From Candidatus Methylobacter favarea (lineage in GTDB: Bacteria > Pseudomonadota > Gammaproteobacteria > Methylococcales > Methylomonadaceae), in NCBI RefSeq assembly GCF_902806695.1, contig NZ_CADCXN010000124.1, positions 1 to 64,000 of the forward strand: DNA of 64,000 nt, given 5' to 3'. The first letter of the stretch is position 1, and every line of letters begins with the position of its first letter. Of the stretch, positions 48,041 through 56,437 are shown one piece after another. Made by a program: the position numbers and the translations under genes. The notes under the pieces were generated by a model. The model ran no database searches. It was not told the origin of the DNA and saw only the letters and a program-made list of their open reading frames with translations.

Positions 48041-48841
48041 TTACCGCTTCATTAAAGCCTTTTTTGCTGCATTCCAGAATGCGTCCAGCTCAGCCAGATC
48101 GCAGTCCCTTAAATCTCGATCTGATGCCCTAGCCTGACGTTCTACATATTGAAATCGTCTGGAAAATTTTTTCGTGCTTTCCTTGAGGGCGATTTCAGGA
48201 TTAACCTTTAAATGACGGGCCAGGTTAACGACGACCAGCAATAAGTCGCCAATTTCCTCCTTGATATGAGCCTGATCGCCGGATTCCCACGCTTCCCTGA
48301 CTTCCTCCATCTCTTCCCTGACTTTATCAAAAACCGGCAACACTTCAGACCAGTCAAATCCGTAATTTGCTGCACGGTCCTGTATTTTTTCACATTCCAT
48401 CAGGGCCGGAAGATTGCCGGCCACCCCGGCTAAAACGCTGTCCTGCTCAACGGTTTTGTTTTTTCTTTGCCGCTCTAGTGCCTTAGCCTGTTCCCATGCC
48501 CGATGGCGTTCCTCATCGCTGTTAAAAACCGTATCTGAAAAAACCTGCGGATGCCGGTGTATCAGTTTTTCGCAAATAGCCCCGGAAACTTCTTCGAAAT
48601 CGAATAGCCCCAGCTCCTCGGCGATGCGGGAATGGAAAACTACCTGTAACAATAGATCGCCCAACTCCGAACGCAAGTCATCCGGATCATTGCGCTCGAT
48701 AGCGTCCGCCACTTCGTAGGCTTCTTCGATGACATAGGGCATCAGGCTGGTAAAATCCTGCTTGACATCCCAAGCACATCCGGTTTCCGGATGGCGCAGT
48801 CTGGCCATGATAGCCAACAGGTTCCGGGTATTTTTCAGCAT
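48041..48841 (-). CDS. mazG: Nucleoside triphosphate pyrophosphohydrolase MazG
   Basis: A 266-residue housekeeping MazG that hydrolyses noncanonical or excess NTPs to NMPs. The tandem MazG domains are visible: RLRHPETGCAWDVKQDFTSL and YVIEEAYEVADAI with LGDLLLQVVFHSRIAEE in the first, and EMEEVREAWE with EEIGDLLLVVVNLARH in the second; both carry the EExxE and ExxD metal sites. Start 48841 gives MLKNTRNLLAIMARLR, like homologues; a longer frame reaching 48922 would overlap the upstream kinase gene. No mazEF pair is nearby. Confidence 0.93.
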   Translation of the reverse strand: MLKNTRNLLAIMARLRHPETGCAWDVKQDFTSLMPYVIEEAYEVADAIERNDPDDLRSELGDLLLQVVFHSRIAEELGLFDFEEVSGAICEKLIHRHPQVFSDTVFNSDEERHRAWEQAKALERQRKNKTVEQDSVLAGVAGNLPALMECEKIQDRAANYGFDWSEVLPVFDKVREEMEEVREAWESGDQAHIKEEIGDLLLVVVNLARHLKVNPEIALKESTKKFSRRFQYVERQARASDRDLRDCDLAELDAFWNAAKKALMKR

Positions 48842-48866
48842 CAATAACTCATCAGTGCTCGAACTA

Positions 48867-49799
48867 TCAAAACGAGGTTCCAAAGTTTTCGCGGTAGCGT
48901 TGTTTGAAACTGTCCAGGTCAAAGGAATGGTTCTGGGTGCCGTTATGTTCTATTTTAATTGCGCCCATTAATGATGCAATCCTGCCGGTAATTTCCCATC
49001 CCAGCTCATTCAGCAAGCCATATAAAAGACCGGCTCTATGGGCATCGCCGCAGCCTGTGGGATCAAGCAGCACATAGGGTTTGGCCGGCGGAATAGTAAT
49101 ACATTGTCCCTGCGTATAAATTTTGGAGCCCTTGCCGCCCAGCGTAATAATTAATGCATCTACATGTTCAGCTATTTGTGCTAATGTCAAACCGGTGCGC
49201 TCCTGCATTAACTCTGATTCATAATCGTTTAAAGTCACCCAGCTTGCCTGATCCAGAAATTTAATCAGTTCATCGCCGTTAAACATCGGCATGCCCTGGC
49301 CCGGATCAAAAATAAAAGGTATGTCCAATTCCTTGAATTGTTCGGCATGCACTTGCATGCCTTCCTTGCCGTCAGGTGATACGATGCCCAGGCTGATGCC
49401 TTTGTCTGTAGGCACTGAATTCAGATGCGAGTAATTCATTGCGCCCGGATGAAAGGCGGTAATCTGGTTATCGTCTTCATCCGTGGTAATGTAGGCTTGG
49501 CCGGTATAAGTATTATCCAGAATACGAATGAATTCGCTGGACAATCCGTTCTGGCACAGCCATTGCGCGTAGGGCTCAAAATCATGACCTACGGTAGCCA
49601 TCATTAACGGTTCTTCACCCAGCAATTTCAGATTATAGGCGATATTGCCGGCGCAGCCGCCGAACTCGCGGCGCATTACCGGCACCAGAAATGACACATT
49701 CAGGATGTGGACTTTTTCCGGCAAAATATGATTTTTAAATTTGTCATGAAAGACCATGATGGTATCGTAAGCCATGGATCCACATATCAATGCACTCAT
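48867..49799 (-). CDS. PfkB-family carbohydrate/nucleoside kinase
   Basis: A 310-residue ribokinase-fold enzyme. The N-terminal PfkB signature region is FGGCAGNIAYNLKLLG, and the C-terminal catalytic motif is LDPTGCGDAHRAGLLYGL, with the Asp base in GCGDAH (the usual GxGDAF has His here). This form resembles adenosine-kinase-like PfkB proteins. The substrate could be adenosine or a sugar; sequence does not decide. AGAGGA precedes the ATG at 49799. It lies between dgkA and mazG on one strand, 25 bases from mazG, and may be cotranscribed. Confidence 0.88.
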   Translation of the reverse strand: MSALICGSMAYDTIMVFHDKFKNHILPEKVHILNVSFLVPVMRREFGGCAGNIAYNLKLLGEEPLMMATVGHDFEPYAQWLCQNGLSSEFIRILDNTYTGQAYITTDEDDNQITAFHPGAMNYSHLNSVPTDKGISLGIVSPDGKEGMQVHAEQFKELDIPFIFDPGQGMPMFNGDELIKFLDQASWVTLNDYESELMQERTGLTLAQIAEHVDALIITLGGKGSKIYTQGQCITIPPAKPYVLLDPTGCGDAHRAGLLYGLLNELGWEITGRIASLMGAIKIEHNGTQNHSFDLDSFKQRYRENFGTSF

Positions 49800-49810
49800 C
49801 GCGTTCCTCT

Positions 49811-50170
49811 TTAAAGTAAAATCAATGTCCAGGTTATGGCTGCCCAAACCAGTGACATCATGACCGCTGCAGAGCCGATATCTTTGGCCCTGCCGGATAA
49901 TTCATGATGTTCAAAGCCGACTCTGTCAACGATAGTCTCTATGGCTGAATTTAACAATTCAACCAGCAGGACCAGAATCATAGTGCCGATCAACAGAACT
50001 TTTTCAATATTTGTCTTTCCCAGCCAGATAGCCACCGGCGTAGTTACCACAAACAACAATACTTCCTGCCTGAAGGCCTCTTCATGTTCCCAGGCTGCTT
50101 TAAAACCGGCTATTGAGAAAATGCAGGCATTGATCAGCCGTTGTAAACCTCTCGCATTCTGATTTGCCAT
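49811..50170 (-). CDS. dgkA: Diacylglycerol kinase DgkA
   Basis: A 119-residue trimeric inner-membrane kinase that phosphorylates diacylglycerol to phosphatidic acid in lipid recycling. It has the expected amphipathic N-terminal helix, three transmembrane helices and the active-site signature VELLNSAIETIVDRVG with catalytic glutamates (about residues 69-85), followed by HHELSGRAKDIGSAAV. Length and motifs are normal. The kinase gene follows 11 bases downstream. Confidence 0.95.
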   Translation of the reverse strand: MANQNARGLQRLINACIFSIAGFKAAWEHEEAFRQEVLLFVVTTPVAIWLGKTNIEKVLLIGTMILVLLVELLNSAIETIVDRVGFEHHELSGRAKDIGSAAVMMSLVWAAITWTLILL

Positions 50171-50271
50171 TGTTTGTTACGATCAGTGTTTTCGAAGTGT
50201 TTTATACAAAATGGACTGGAAAAGGCGCATTTTCAAGGCGGAAAACCATCCGCCTGGCCTTGCCATTTAAT

Positions 50272-50655
50272 TTAGTGCTCTATCATCTGGGCATAGTCAG
50301 GCGCATCCATCAACTGATCCAGATCCGCTACCGCGTCCGCTCTTATGCAAAAAAGCCAGGTGTGATAAGCATCCTTGTTTATTTGCTCCGGCTCATCCAC
50401 CAGCGCCACATTGACGGCGACAATTTCACCTGCGGCCGGACTGAACAAGTCTGAGGCTGTTTTAACCGACTCTACTACGGCGCATTGTTCTCCGGCCTGA
50501 ACTTTTCGCCCCAGTTCGGGCAGCTCGATATAAACCAGATCGCCCAACTCTTCCTGAGCAAAATCAGTTATGCCGACACGAACGATATTATCATCTTCCA
50601 GTTGCGCCCATTCATGGGTTTTCGTGTATTTTAAATTTTCCGGTAAATCACTCAT
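50272..50655 (-). CDS. gcvH: Glycine cleavage system H protein
   Basis: A 127-residue lipoyl-carrier protein. The lipoylated lysine lies in AVVESVKTASDLFSP (about residue 63), and the family opening KYTKTHEWAQLEDDNIVRVGITDFAQEELGDLV is complete. H shuttles the aminomethyl group between P and T proteins. No gcvT or gcvP is adjacent, which is common in this group. The ATG at 50655 is preferred because GAGAG lies six bases upstream; ATG 50661 directly touches that site. Confidence 0.95.
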   Translation of the reverse strand: MSDLPENLKYTKTHEWAQLEDDNIVRVGITDFAQEELGDLVYIELPELGRKVQAGEQCAVVESVKTASDLFSPAAGEIVAVNVALVDEPEQINKDAYHTWLFCIRADAVADLDQLMDAPDYAQMIEH

Positions 50656-50802
50656 GTTCATCTCTCAAAAAAACTTTGGGGTTATCCGCTTGATTCTTCA
50701 CAAAAGGATAACCTGCTATTTTTTAAAAACAACAAAAAATTTATTTAACTTAGCGGTTAACCTTATAATTTATGCCTATTTTCAAACCTGCTTTTCGACA
50801 GT

Positions 50803-51828
50803 ATGCTTTTTCCCGCCGATAGTAATGGGCTGCTGATGCCCTGTATTTTTCTATTCAGTCTGCTTCCAGCCTTTGCAACCTTTGCCAATGACGATGAGCA
50901 ACCGTCAAAAGTACAGGTCAGGGCGGCTCAGCCGGTTATCCATCTGGACGATAAAACGCAGTCGATTTCAGGCATACAGACTGCGACGCTTCAGTCTGTC
51001 AACTATCATACCGAATTCACGGCTAATGGAAAGGCTATCAATATACAGCCGTTACTGGCTTTGCATAATCAATATATACTGGCCCTGGCCGAACGCAGAA
51101 GCGCCGCGGCAAAGTTCAACCATGCCGAGCAGAACATCAAGCGCCAGCAGAATTTATATCGTCATGGAGTCACTTCAAAGCACAATTTGCAAAGTCAGCA
51201 AGCGCAATGGCAAACCGATAAATCCCAACTGGACGCCGTGCGCTTTCAGGGCCAGGCCATTTACAATGAAGTACTGCTTAACTGGGGTAAAAAGCTCGCC
51301 GACTGGGTAGTGTCTGCCGATTCGGACAAGCTGAATGATTTTTTATCCGGCCGTCAGGCGCTGCTGCAAATTACCCTGCCGGCCGATAAACATTTAGCGG
51401 ACGACATTCAAACTATTTACATAGAGCCGTCAGGCGTGCGCAATTCGGCCCAAAAAGCCAGCCTGATTTCGCCCGCTCCGCAAACCGATAATTCCATCCA
51501 GGGTGAGAGCTATTTTTTCCGGACTGCGGCTGACGCCCGCATAAGAACAGGCATGCGCATCGCGGCCTGGATACCTGAGCAAAATGAGGAGCGGCCCGGC
51601 GTTGTTATTCCCAAATCCGCTTTACTCTGGTATCTGGATCAGGCATTTGTCTATATTAAAACCGGCAGGGAAAAGTTTAGCCGCCGTAGCATCGATCATT
51701 TTTCAGCTGCAACTGACGGTTACTTTGTCAGTGAGGAACTCAAGCCCGGCGACCAAGTCGTCATCACAGGAGGGCAAATGCTGCTGTCCGAAGAAATTCG
51801 CGGGCAAATTCCTAATGAAGATGATTAA
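50803..51828 (+). CDS. Membrane-fusion-type periplasmic adaptor, orphan
   Basis: A 341-residue exported protein (hydrophobic segment MPCIFLFSLLPAFATFA, about residues 12-28). The order of elements matches efflux adaptors of the CusB/HlyD type: opening strand, a helical hairpin (about 90-150; RRSAAAKFNHAEQNIKRQQNLYRHGVTSK), then barrel strands and the end segment LKPGDQVVITGGQMLLSEE, a common MFP signature. The lipoyl half-motifs are poorly preserved. No RND pump or outer-membrane channel follows, so it is an orphan or the survivor of a lost system. The start is uncertain (ATG 50803 or 50836; neither has a good ribosome-binding site). Confidence 0.65.
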   Translation: MLFPADSNGLLMPCIFLFSLLPAFATFANDDEQPSKVQVRAAQPVIHLDDKTQSISGIQTATLQSVNYHTEFTANGKAINIQPLLALHNQYILALAERRSAAAKFNHAEQNIKRQQNLYRHGVTSKHNLQSQQAQWQTDKSQLDAVRFQGQAIYNEVLLNWGKKLADWVVSADSDKLNDFLSGRQALLQITLPADKHLADDIQTIYIEPSGVRNSAQKASLISPAPQTDNSIQGESYFFRTAADARIRTGMRIAAWIPEQNEERPGVVIPKSALLWYLDQAFVYIKTGREKFSRRSIDHFSAATDGYFVSEELKPGDQVVITGGQMLLSEEIRGQIPNEDD

Positions 51829-52024
51829 GCGGCTAGCCCTGAATTTGCCATGCCGTTTGCTTTTCATCCCGGTAATTGGTCTGCGATTTCCAGGCTATGC
51901 CTGTCTGGACGCTAGTTGGGAACTGCGATCCGGCAGCGTTGCTGATATGGATGACATTATCACGGCGCGAGCCGGTAGACTTTTTGTTACTGTAAATAAC
52001 TTTAAGCGATCTTTATCCCCTTGA
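51821..52024 (+). CDS. Small hypothetical open frame after the orphan adaptor
   Basis: A 67-residue frame overlapping the adaptor gene stop by eight bases. Its opening MIKRLALNLPCRLLFIPVIGL resembles the very start of RND pump proteins, which usually follow such adaptors (a positively charged head, then the first helix), but the rest does not continue as a pump. It may be a degraded pump gene or chance. I rate it low. Confidence 0.3.
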   Translation: MIKRLALNLPCRLLFIPVIGLRFPGYACLDASWELRSGSVADMDDIITARAGRLFVTVNNFKRSLSP

Positions 52025-52157
52025 TCCTATAGGCTAAGCTGCGACAATATGCCACATTTTTATTTGCAATAAGTGTTGCTATTATTAACCTAACTTTTAG
52101 GGTTTTAACAAGCCCGATAGCTGAAAGTTGCGTTATATCCTTCCTAATATTATTTAT

Positions 52158-52184
52158 GGCAGTTTTATAAACTGCCTTTTTTTT
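52158..52184 (+). terminator. Strong rho-independent terminator
   Basis: GGCAGTTT (52158-52165), loop TAT, AAACTGCC (52169-52176), then eight T. It reads only in the plus direction. It lies 330 bases after the adaptor gene and 134 after the small frame, just before the convergent msrA stop, so it ends the adaptor transcript or an unrecognised small RNA. Confidence 0.8.
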
Positions 52185-52202
52185 GCCTGCTGTAATCCTG
52201 TT

Positions 52203-52835
52203 TTAGTCAAAAGCCACGCCCAGACCTCCTATGCCGCAATATCCCCCCGGTTGTTTGGCCAGGTATTGCTGATGGTAATCTTCAGCATAATAAAATTCGC
52301 CTGCCGGCATTATCTCCGTGGTTATTTGGCCAAAGCCCGCCTCAGTGAGCCGCTGCTGGTAGTATTTTTTGGATTCAAGCGCTGTCTGATGTTGTTCTTC
52401 AGTATAAGTATAAATTCCGGACCTGTATTGAGTGCCAAGATCGTTGCCTTGCCTCATTCCCTGCGTCGGATTATGCGATGTCCAGAACAGCTCAAGTAAT
52501 TCATGGTAGGGAGTTAATGCCGGATCGAAAATAACTTTTACAACTTCGCTATGTCCGGTTAAACCGCTGCAGATTTCTTCATAAGTCGGGTTGGGGGTAT
52601 AGCCGGCGCTATACCCGACCGCCGTGCTGAAAATATTCGGATATTGCCAGAATTTCCGTTCAGCTCCCCAAAAGCATCCCAGGCCAAACACTGCCTGTTC
52701 CATGGTTTCAGGAAATGGCGGAAGCATGGGATTACCGTTCACAAAATGCCTGTTTGAAACAGGCATGGGCGTATTTCGGCCCGGTAAGGCATGGGCCGGA
52801 TCAGGCAAAATCAGTTTTTTTGATGAAAAGATCAT
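52203..52835 (-). CDS. msrA: Peptide methionine-S-sulfoxide reductase MsrA
   Basis: A 210-residue repair enzyme reducing the S-epimer of methionine sulfoxide. The catalytic motif is [14 protein letters not shown] (Cys about 52); [29 protein letters not shown] and the resolving region [14 protein letters not shown] are present. Length equals that of E. coli MsrA. Start 52835 (MIFSSKK) is like homologues; an upstream in-frame start at 52883 adds unlikely residues. No signal peptide, so cytoplasmic. No msrB is adjacent. Confidence 0.94.
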   Translation of the reverse strand: MIFSSKKLILPDPAHALPGRNTPMPVSNRHFVNGNPMLPPFPETMEQAVFGLGCFWGAERKFWQYPNIFSTAVGYSAGYTPNPTYEEICSGLTGHSEVVKVIFDPALTPYHELLELFWTSHNPTQGMRQGNDLGTQYRSGIYTYTEEQHQTALESKKYYQQRLTEAGFGQITTEIMPAGEFYYAEDYHQQYLAKQPGGYCGIGGLGVAFD

Positions 52836-52935
52836 GGCAAATATGCTATTTTGTCCATTAAATTCAAGGGCGGTCTGACCCAAGATTACTACGATTATTA
52901 ATTTTAATAAAGTCTAAATCTTTAACTGGAGAGTG

Positions 52936-53805
52936 ATGATAGAGCAAGATTTTTTACGCCGCTTTTTATTCGAAGAACTGGGCGTGCGCGGGGAATGGGT
53001 CAAATTAGGAGCCAGCTGGCAAGCAGCCAAACAACATCAGCACGGGCCGCAAATCGTGCAGCAGCAGTTAGGGCAGGCGCTGGCCGCCGTGGTTATGTTG
53101 TCGGCGACGATCAAATTTAAAGGCTCAATTATTCTTCAGGCCCAAGGTTCAGGCGATTTTAAAGCCCTGGTCGCCCAATCGACTCATGACCGGAAAATAA
53201 GAGGCCTGGTCAAAAGCAGCGACAATGTGCCAGCCGGATCATTAGCGAAAATGTTCGGGCAGGGACGTCTGGTTTTAACCATCGAATCAGAAAATGCCGA
53301 CCCATATCAAGGCATAGTTCCGTTGCAGGGAAGTAATTTAGCCGCCGCCCTGCAAACCTATTTTGTCCAGTCCGAGCAGCTTGAAACCCGTTTGTGGCTG
53401 TTTTCCAACGACACCCATGCCGCCGGTTTGTTATTGCAGGAATTGCCGGAGCACAAAAGTTATAAAGCTGATTGGGAGCGTATTGAGATATTGGCAGACA
53501 CCGTCACTGAACAGGAACTGCTGGAGCTGGATTGTGAAAAAATGTTGTACAGGCTGTTTAATGAAGAAAAAGTCAGATTATTCAGCCCCGAACCGGTTGA
53601 ATTCAAATGCGCCTGTTCCCGGCTAAAAATCGAGCGGACCCTGCGCCTATTGGGAAGGGCGGAAGTGGAAGCTATTCTGCAGGAGCAGGGCATTATTCAA
53701 GTAAACTGTGAATTCTGCAATGCACAGTACTGCTTTGATAAAATTGATGTTGAAAGTATCCTGTCTCAGGAGTTCGTGGTTAATGAATCTGCAACCCGGC
53801 ATTAA
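52936..53805 (+). CDS. hslO: Redox-regulated chaperone Hsp33
   Basis: A 289-residue chaperone switched on by oxidation. The zinc/redox switch is FKCACSRLK (CxC, about residues 228-230) and VNCEFCNAQY (CxxC, about 261-264). The N-terminal substrate domain has GSGDFKALVAQ and the family's LSATIKFKGSIILQAQG. GGAGAG precedes ATG 52936. A lipoprotein gene begins inside its last 23 bases. msrA, another oxidative-damage gene, is divergent from it, with 100 bases between. Confidence 0.95.
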   Translation: MIEQDFLRRFLFEELGVRGEWVKLGASWQAAKQHQHGPQIVQQQLGQALAAVVMLSATIKFKGSIILQAQGSGDFKALVAQSTHDRKIRGLVKSSDNVPAGSLAKMFGQGRLVLTIESENADPYQGIVPLQGSNLAAALQTYFVQSEQLETRLWLFSNDTHAAGLLLQELPEHKSYKADWERIEILADTVTEQELLELDCEKMLYRLFNEEKVRLFSPEPVEFKCACSRLKIERTLRLLGRAEVEAILQEQGIIQVNCEFCNAQYCFDKIDVESILSQEFVVNESATRH

Positions 53806-54583
53806 TAAAAGTTTGAAAACTGAAGCAATTAAACGGGGCCTGCGCCTCATTTTTATAATAGTGCTGGCCGCGTCGTTATCCGGCTGCATTTATTGGTGGC
53901 GGGCTTACCAGACCTATTTGCAGATGGATGAATTTGACCGCTATTTCAGCGTTGCGGTAAGCGATGATTTTACCTTGCACTTTAAAAAGCCGATTCTTTA
54001 CAGCAAGGATTTTGTTTCGCTCTCGAAACTGCAGCCCAGCCTGAATAGCTACACCTCTGAAGGCAGGCACTGGCGGTACTGGTTTCGAAAGATTGACGCC
54101 AATAACAAATTAATAAGGCCTGAAGTCAGATTTTATTCCGATCTTGATTTTAACAAAGAAGACCGCATAGCGGCCTGGTCATTTTCATCCTTGTTTTTAC
54201 AGATCGCTCCGCCCAAGTTTCTAGAGATTTCCCTGCGCTCGCTTGGCGGCGCTGAAATCAATAAGGATAAAATGCAGCTGCGGGCCGATACCAGCTTGAT
54301 AGACAAAATTTCTGCGGACTTGCCGAAAAAGTCAGACGTTCTGGCGCAATTGGGAGCGCCTTTGGAAATCCGGGATGAAAAGGAACAGGAGGTGTATATT
54401 TATCATTTTCTTCTGGAAACACCCAGTATAGAAGAAGGCTATGAAGACCGCGCATTGAGCGAGGTTAAACTCACGTTTGATAAATCGACCCAGGAATTGA
54501 TTAAAATGGCAGGCCGTTTTGCAGGGCTTAAAGTCTCAATCAATTATCGAAAATTTCTTGAAGAACCCCCAACCGAGTCCTAA
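53783..54583 (+). CDS. Conserved hypothetical lipoprotein
   Basis: A 266-residue protein with a basic N-terminal head and a lipobox-like end of its hydrophobic segment (LAASLSGC, Cys about 33). The rest is a soluble, presumably periplasmic domain of mixed strands and helices with the repeated aromatic pattern HWRYWFRKI. I do not recognise the family. ATG 53783 follows AGGAG by ten bases and overlaps hslO by 23, so the two are cotranscribed. It may be linked to envelope stress, but that is guesswork. Confidence 0.6.
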   Translation: MNLQPGINKSLKTEAIKRGLRLIFIIVLAASLSGCIYWWRAYQTYLQMDEFDRYFSVAVSDDFTLHFKKPILYSKDFVSLSKLQPSLNSYTSEGRHWRYWFRKIDANNKLIRPEVRFYSDLDFNKEDRIAAWSFSSLFLQIAPPKFLEISLRSLGGAEINKDKMQLRADTSLIDKISADLPKKSDVLAQLGAPLEIRDEKEQEVYIYHFLLETPSIEEGYEDRALSEVKLTFDKSTQELIKMAGRFAGLKVSINYRKFLEEPPTES

Positions 54584-54638
54584 GCGGCATCAATACCTCA
54601 GTTTTGCTTTAGGGCATGTAAGACCGCGGAGATTAATT

Positions 54639-55229
54639 GTGAACAGTCAGATTAAAAAACATCAAGCCTGTTATACCGTAGCGGATTATATGAGCTGGCC
54701 GGACGACGAGCGCCTGGAATTAATTGCAGGACAGATCTTTGACATGAGCCCTGCACCTTCTATTAAGCACCAAAATATTACAGGAGAGTTTTACAGCCAG
54801 CTAAAACAAAAATTAAAAGGCAAATCCTGTGTTCCTTTCATCGCACCGGTGGATGTGGTGTTATCGGCTAACGACGTCGTGCAGCCGGATGTGCTGGTTG
54901 TATGCAATCCTGACAAAATCACTGAAAAAAATATTCAGGGCGCTCCCGATTTGATTGTCGAAGTTTTGTCGCCGCGCACTGCGCTCAAAGACCTGCGCGA
55001 AAAGAAATTGTTATACGAACGATCCGGGGTGCAAGAGTACGTAATAATCGATCCGCTGGAAGAATACGTGCAGCGCTGCTGGCTGCAAAATGACGGCCAT
55101 TATGGCGCCAGCGAGATTTTCGGTTCGCCTGAAGCACTGGCCTTACAAAGCTTGCCGGAAGTTGAACTGCCGTTATGGGAAATATTTGGCCTGGAGCCGC
55201 CGGAGCCCGCTATCATCTGGTCTGGATAA
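54639..55229 (+). CDS. Uma2 family (PD-(D/E)XK) putative endonuclease
   Basis: A 196-residue DUF820/Uma2 protein. The nuclease core is visible: VTADYMSWPDDERLELIAGQIFDMSP-type opening with the conserved Glu, then QPDVLVVCNPDKI (catalytic Asp), DLIVEVLSPRTALKDLREKKLLYERSGVQEYVIIDP (Glu and Lys). The family is widespread in mobile or repeat-rich genomes, and its biological role is unclear. The start is a GTG at 54639 with GGAG seven bases upstream. It lies at the border of the toxin-antitoxin island. Confidence 0.85.
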   Translation: MNSQIKKHQACYTVADYMSWPDDERLELIAGQIFDMSPAPSIKHQNITGEFYSQLKQKLKGKSCVPFIAPVDVVLSANDVVQPDVLVVCNPDKITEKNIQGAPDLIVEVLSPRTALKDLREKKLLYERSGVQEYVIIDPLEEYVQRCWLQNDGHYGASEIFGSPEALALQSLPEVELPLWEIFGLEPPEPAIIWSG

Positions 55230-55239
55230 AATCCGAACG

Positions 55240-55306
55240 GGTAGGCAGCGTTTTTCTGCCTACCATATTGATGATCCATGCTTTTGGTATTTTAAACGGT
55301 GCAAAA
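55240..55306. repeat. Palindromic repeat, copy 1 of the TA-island family
   Basis: A perfect 9-bp inverted repeat GGTAGGCAG (55240-55248)/CTGCCTACC (55256-55264), followed by a module (to 55306) reading CATATTGATGA, CTTTTGGTATT and TAAACGG. The same module recurs after 56074 and, more degenerate, after 58735. Confidence 0.6.
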
Positions 55307-55356
55307 ACACCACCCTGCATGACTCGCAGCCTGCATTGCCAGAAACAATGGCAAAT

Positions 55357-55372
55357 GCATATAATTATGTGC
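55357..55372 (+). promoter_or_regulatory. Near-palindrome before brnT, possible autoregulation site
   Basis: GCATATAATTATGTGC is a 16-bp palindrome with one mismatch, 12 bases before the brnT start, and contains a TATAAT-like -10 sequence. BrnA antitoxins repress their own promoter by ribbon-helix-helix binding, so this is the likely operator. Confidence 0.45.
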
Positions 55373-55384
55373 ATAATATGACTC

Positions 55385-55661
55385 GTGGAATTTACTTGCA
55401 ACCCCATCAAAAACGAAACCAATATCCGTGATCGGGGCTTGCCGTTACTGGTTGCCCGCCTGCTGTTCAATAGCCATCTGCTGGTGCGTGAAGATACCCG
55501 CAAGGTGTATCCGGAGCGGCGTTTTATCGGATATAACACCATAGATGGGCGTTTGGATGGGGGTGGTGTTTTGCGCGCCGGCTGATGACCGTATTCACAT
55601 TATTTCTTTTAGAAAGGCGAACCAACGTGAGCAGAAAAAATTTAAAAACCAAACCCTTTGA
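55385..55661 (+). pseudogene. brnT: BrnT family toxin, frameshifted
   Basis: BrnT is a RelE-like ribonuclease toxin. From the GTG at 55385 the frame reads MEFTCNPIKNETNIRDRG, like BrnT, up to IDGRLDG. In a run of five G (55559-55563) the frame is lost: with four G it would continue VVFCAPADDRIHIISFRKAN, the conserved BrnT end with the catalytic-face arginine/lysine pattern, to the stop at 55659-55661. The present frame instead ends at 55583-55585. The toxin is therefore truncated by about 25 residues unless the run is a sequencing error or is slipped during transcription. brnA starts 35 bases inside the ancestral frame and is intact. Confidence 0.8.
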
Positions 55662-55965
55662 AATCGATTGGACTGCGGTGGATGCCGCGTCTTTAGCGGA
55701 TGTGCCGGATGAGGATAGCCCAGAATTGACCGCAACAGAGTTTGCCGAGTTGCGGCCAGTGTCCGAAATGTTGCCGGGATTGGGTCTGGGTAAACAGCGC
55801 ATCACCATTATGCTGGATGAAGCGGTGGTGCAGGCATACAAGGCCAAAGCGGGCGGTCGGGGGTACCAGACACTCATCAATGATACTTTGCGCCGGGCAT
55901 TGGAGGCAGATAGCGTGAAAGAAGCGTTGCGGGAGGTGATACGGGAAGAGCTACACCGGGCTTGA
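55627..55965 (+). CDS. brnA: BrnA family antitoxin
   Basis: A 112-residue antitoxin. The C-terminal ribbon-helix-helix reads QRITIMLDEAVVQAYKAKAGGRGYQTLINDTLRRAL, typical of BrnA, which binds both the toxin and its own promoter. The N-terminal 60 residues are acidic and probably disordered, forming the toxin-wrapping part. A GTG at 55627 with AAAGG about ten bases upstream is the start. It overlaps the original brnT frame by 35 bases. The last 25 residues (EADSVKEALREVIREELHRA) are a charged helix longer than in many BrnA. Confidence 0.85.
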   Translation: MSRKNLKTKPFEIDWTAVDAASLADVPDEDSPELTATEFAELRPVSEMLPGLGLGKQRITIMLDEAVVQAYKAKAGGRGYQTLINDTLRRALEADSVKEALREVIREELHRA

Positions 55966-56055
55966 TGATATTCAATGAAGAATGGGTTAGCCCGGGATTT
56001 TGTGGATAAGCCAGTCTAAATGTACAAAATTGCACTGCAACCCATTAATGTTGTA

Positions 56056-56127
56056 TAGGAGGGCAACGCTAAGCTGCCTATCATATTGATGAGCCCGGCG
56101 TTTGGTATTGTAAACGGCGGGAAAATA
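56056..56127. repeat. Palindromic repeat, copy 2 of the TA-island family
   Basis: Contains AGGGCAACGCTAAGCTGCCTATC and then the shared module CATATTGATGA, GTTTGGTATT and TAAACGGCGGG (to 56121), matching the copy at 55256-55306 closely. The hairpin arms are degenerate here. It lies between brnA and the next toxin. Confidence 0.55.
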
Positions 56128-56158
56128 AGCTTGACCACCTACATGGCTGCTTTTACAG

Positions 56159-56437
56159 CTATCGCTTCAAATCCCGGTAGAAGTTTTCATGACTGCCCAG
56201 CAACAGCAACAGAAGAGTTTTGGGATCGTATTCATAAGCCAACAACGTTGGCTGACCGTTACACTTGAACTTATGCACAAACACCCCAGCCAAGTCACCT
56301 TTCTTGGCCTCGCCAATTGTCGGATCTCGCACAATGTCGGCCACGGCATCATCCACATCGGCTTTCTGGCTCGGATGCAAGCGTTTGTACGCCCGTTTAA
56401 ACATCGCGCTTTGCTGAACCTGGAGAGAACCACCCAT
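56159..56437 (-). CDS. RelE/ParE superfamily toxin
   Basis: A 92-residue basic protein with the RelE/ParE fold order: FKRAYKRLHPSQKADVDDAVADI (helical hairpin), then strands KKGDLAGVFVHKFKCNGQPTLLAYEYD and a hydrophobic strand LLLLLLG followed by HENFYRDLKR with the catalytic-face histidine/tyrosine/arginine. It is probably an mRNA interferase or gyrase toxin. Its ATG shares one base with the stop of the antitoxin gene upstream, the typical module form. An unusual feature is the run of six leucines. Confidence 0.85.
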   Translation of the reverse strand: MGGSLQVQQSAMFKRAYKRLHPSQKADVDDAVADIVRDPTIGEAKKGDLAGVFVHKFKCNGQPTLLAYEYDPKTLLLLLLGSHENFYRDLKR

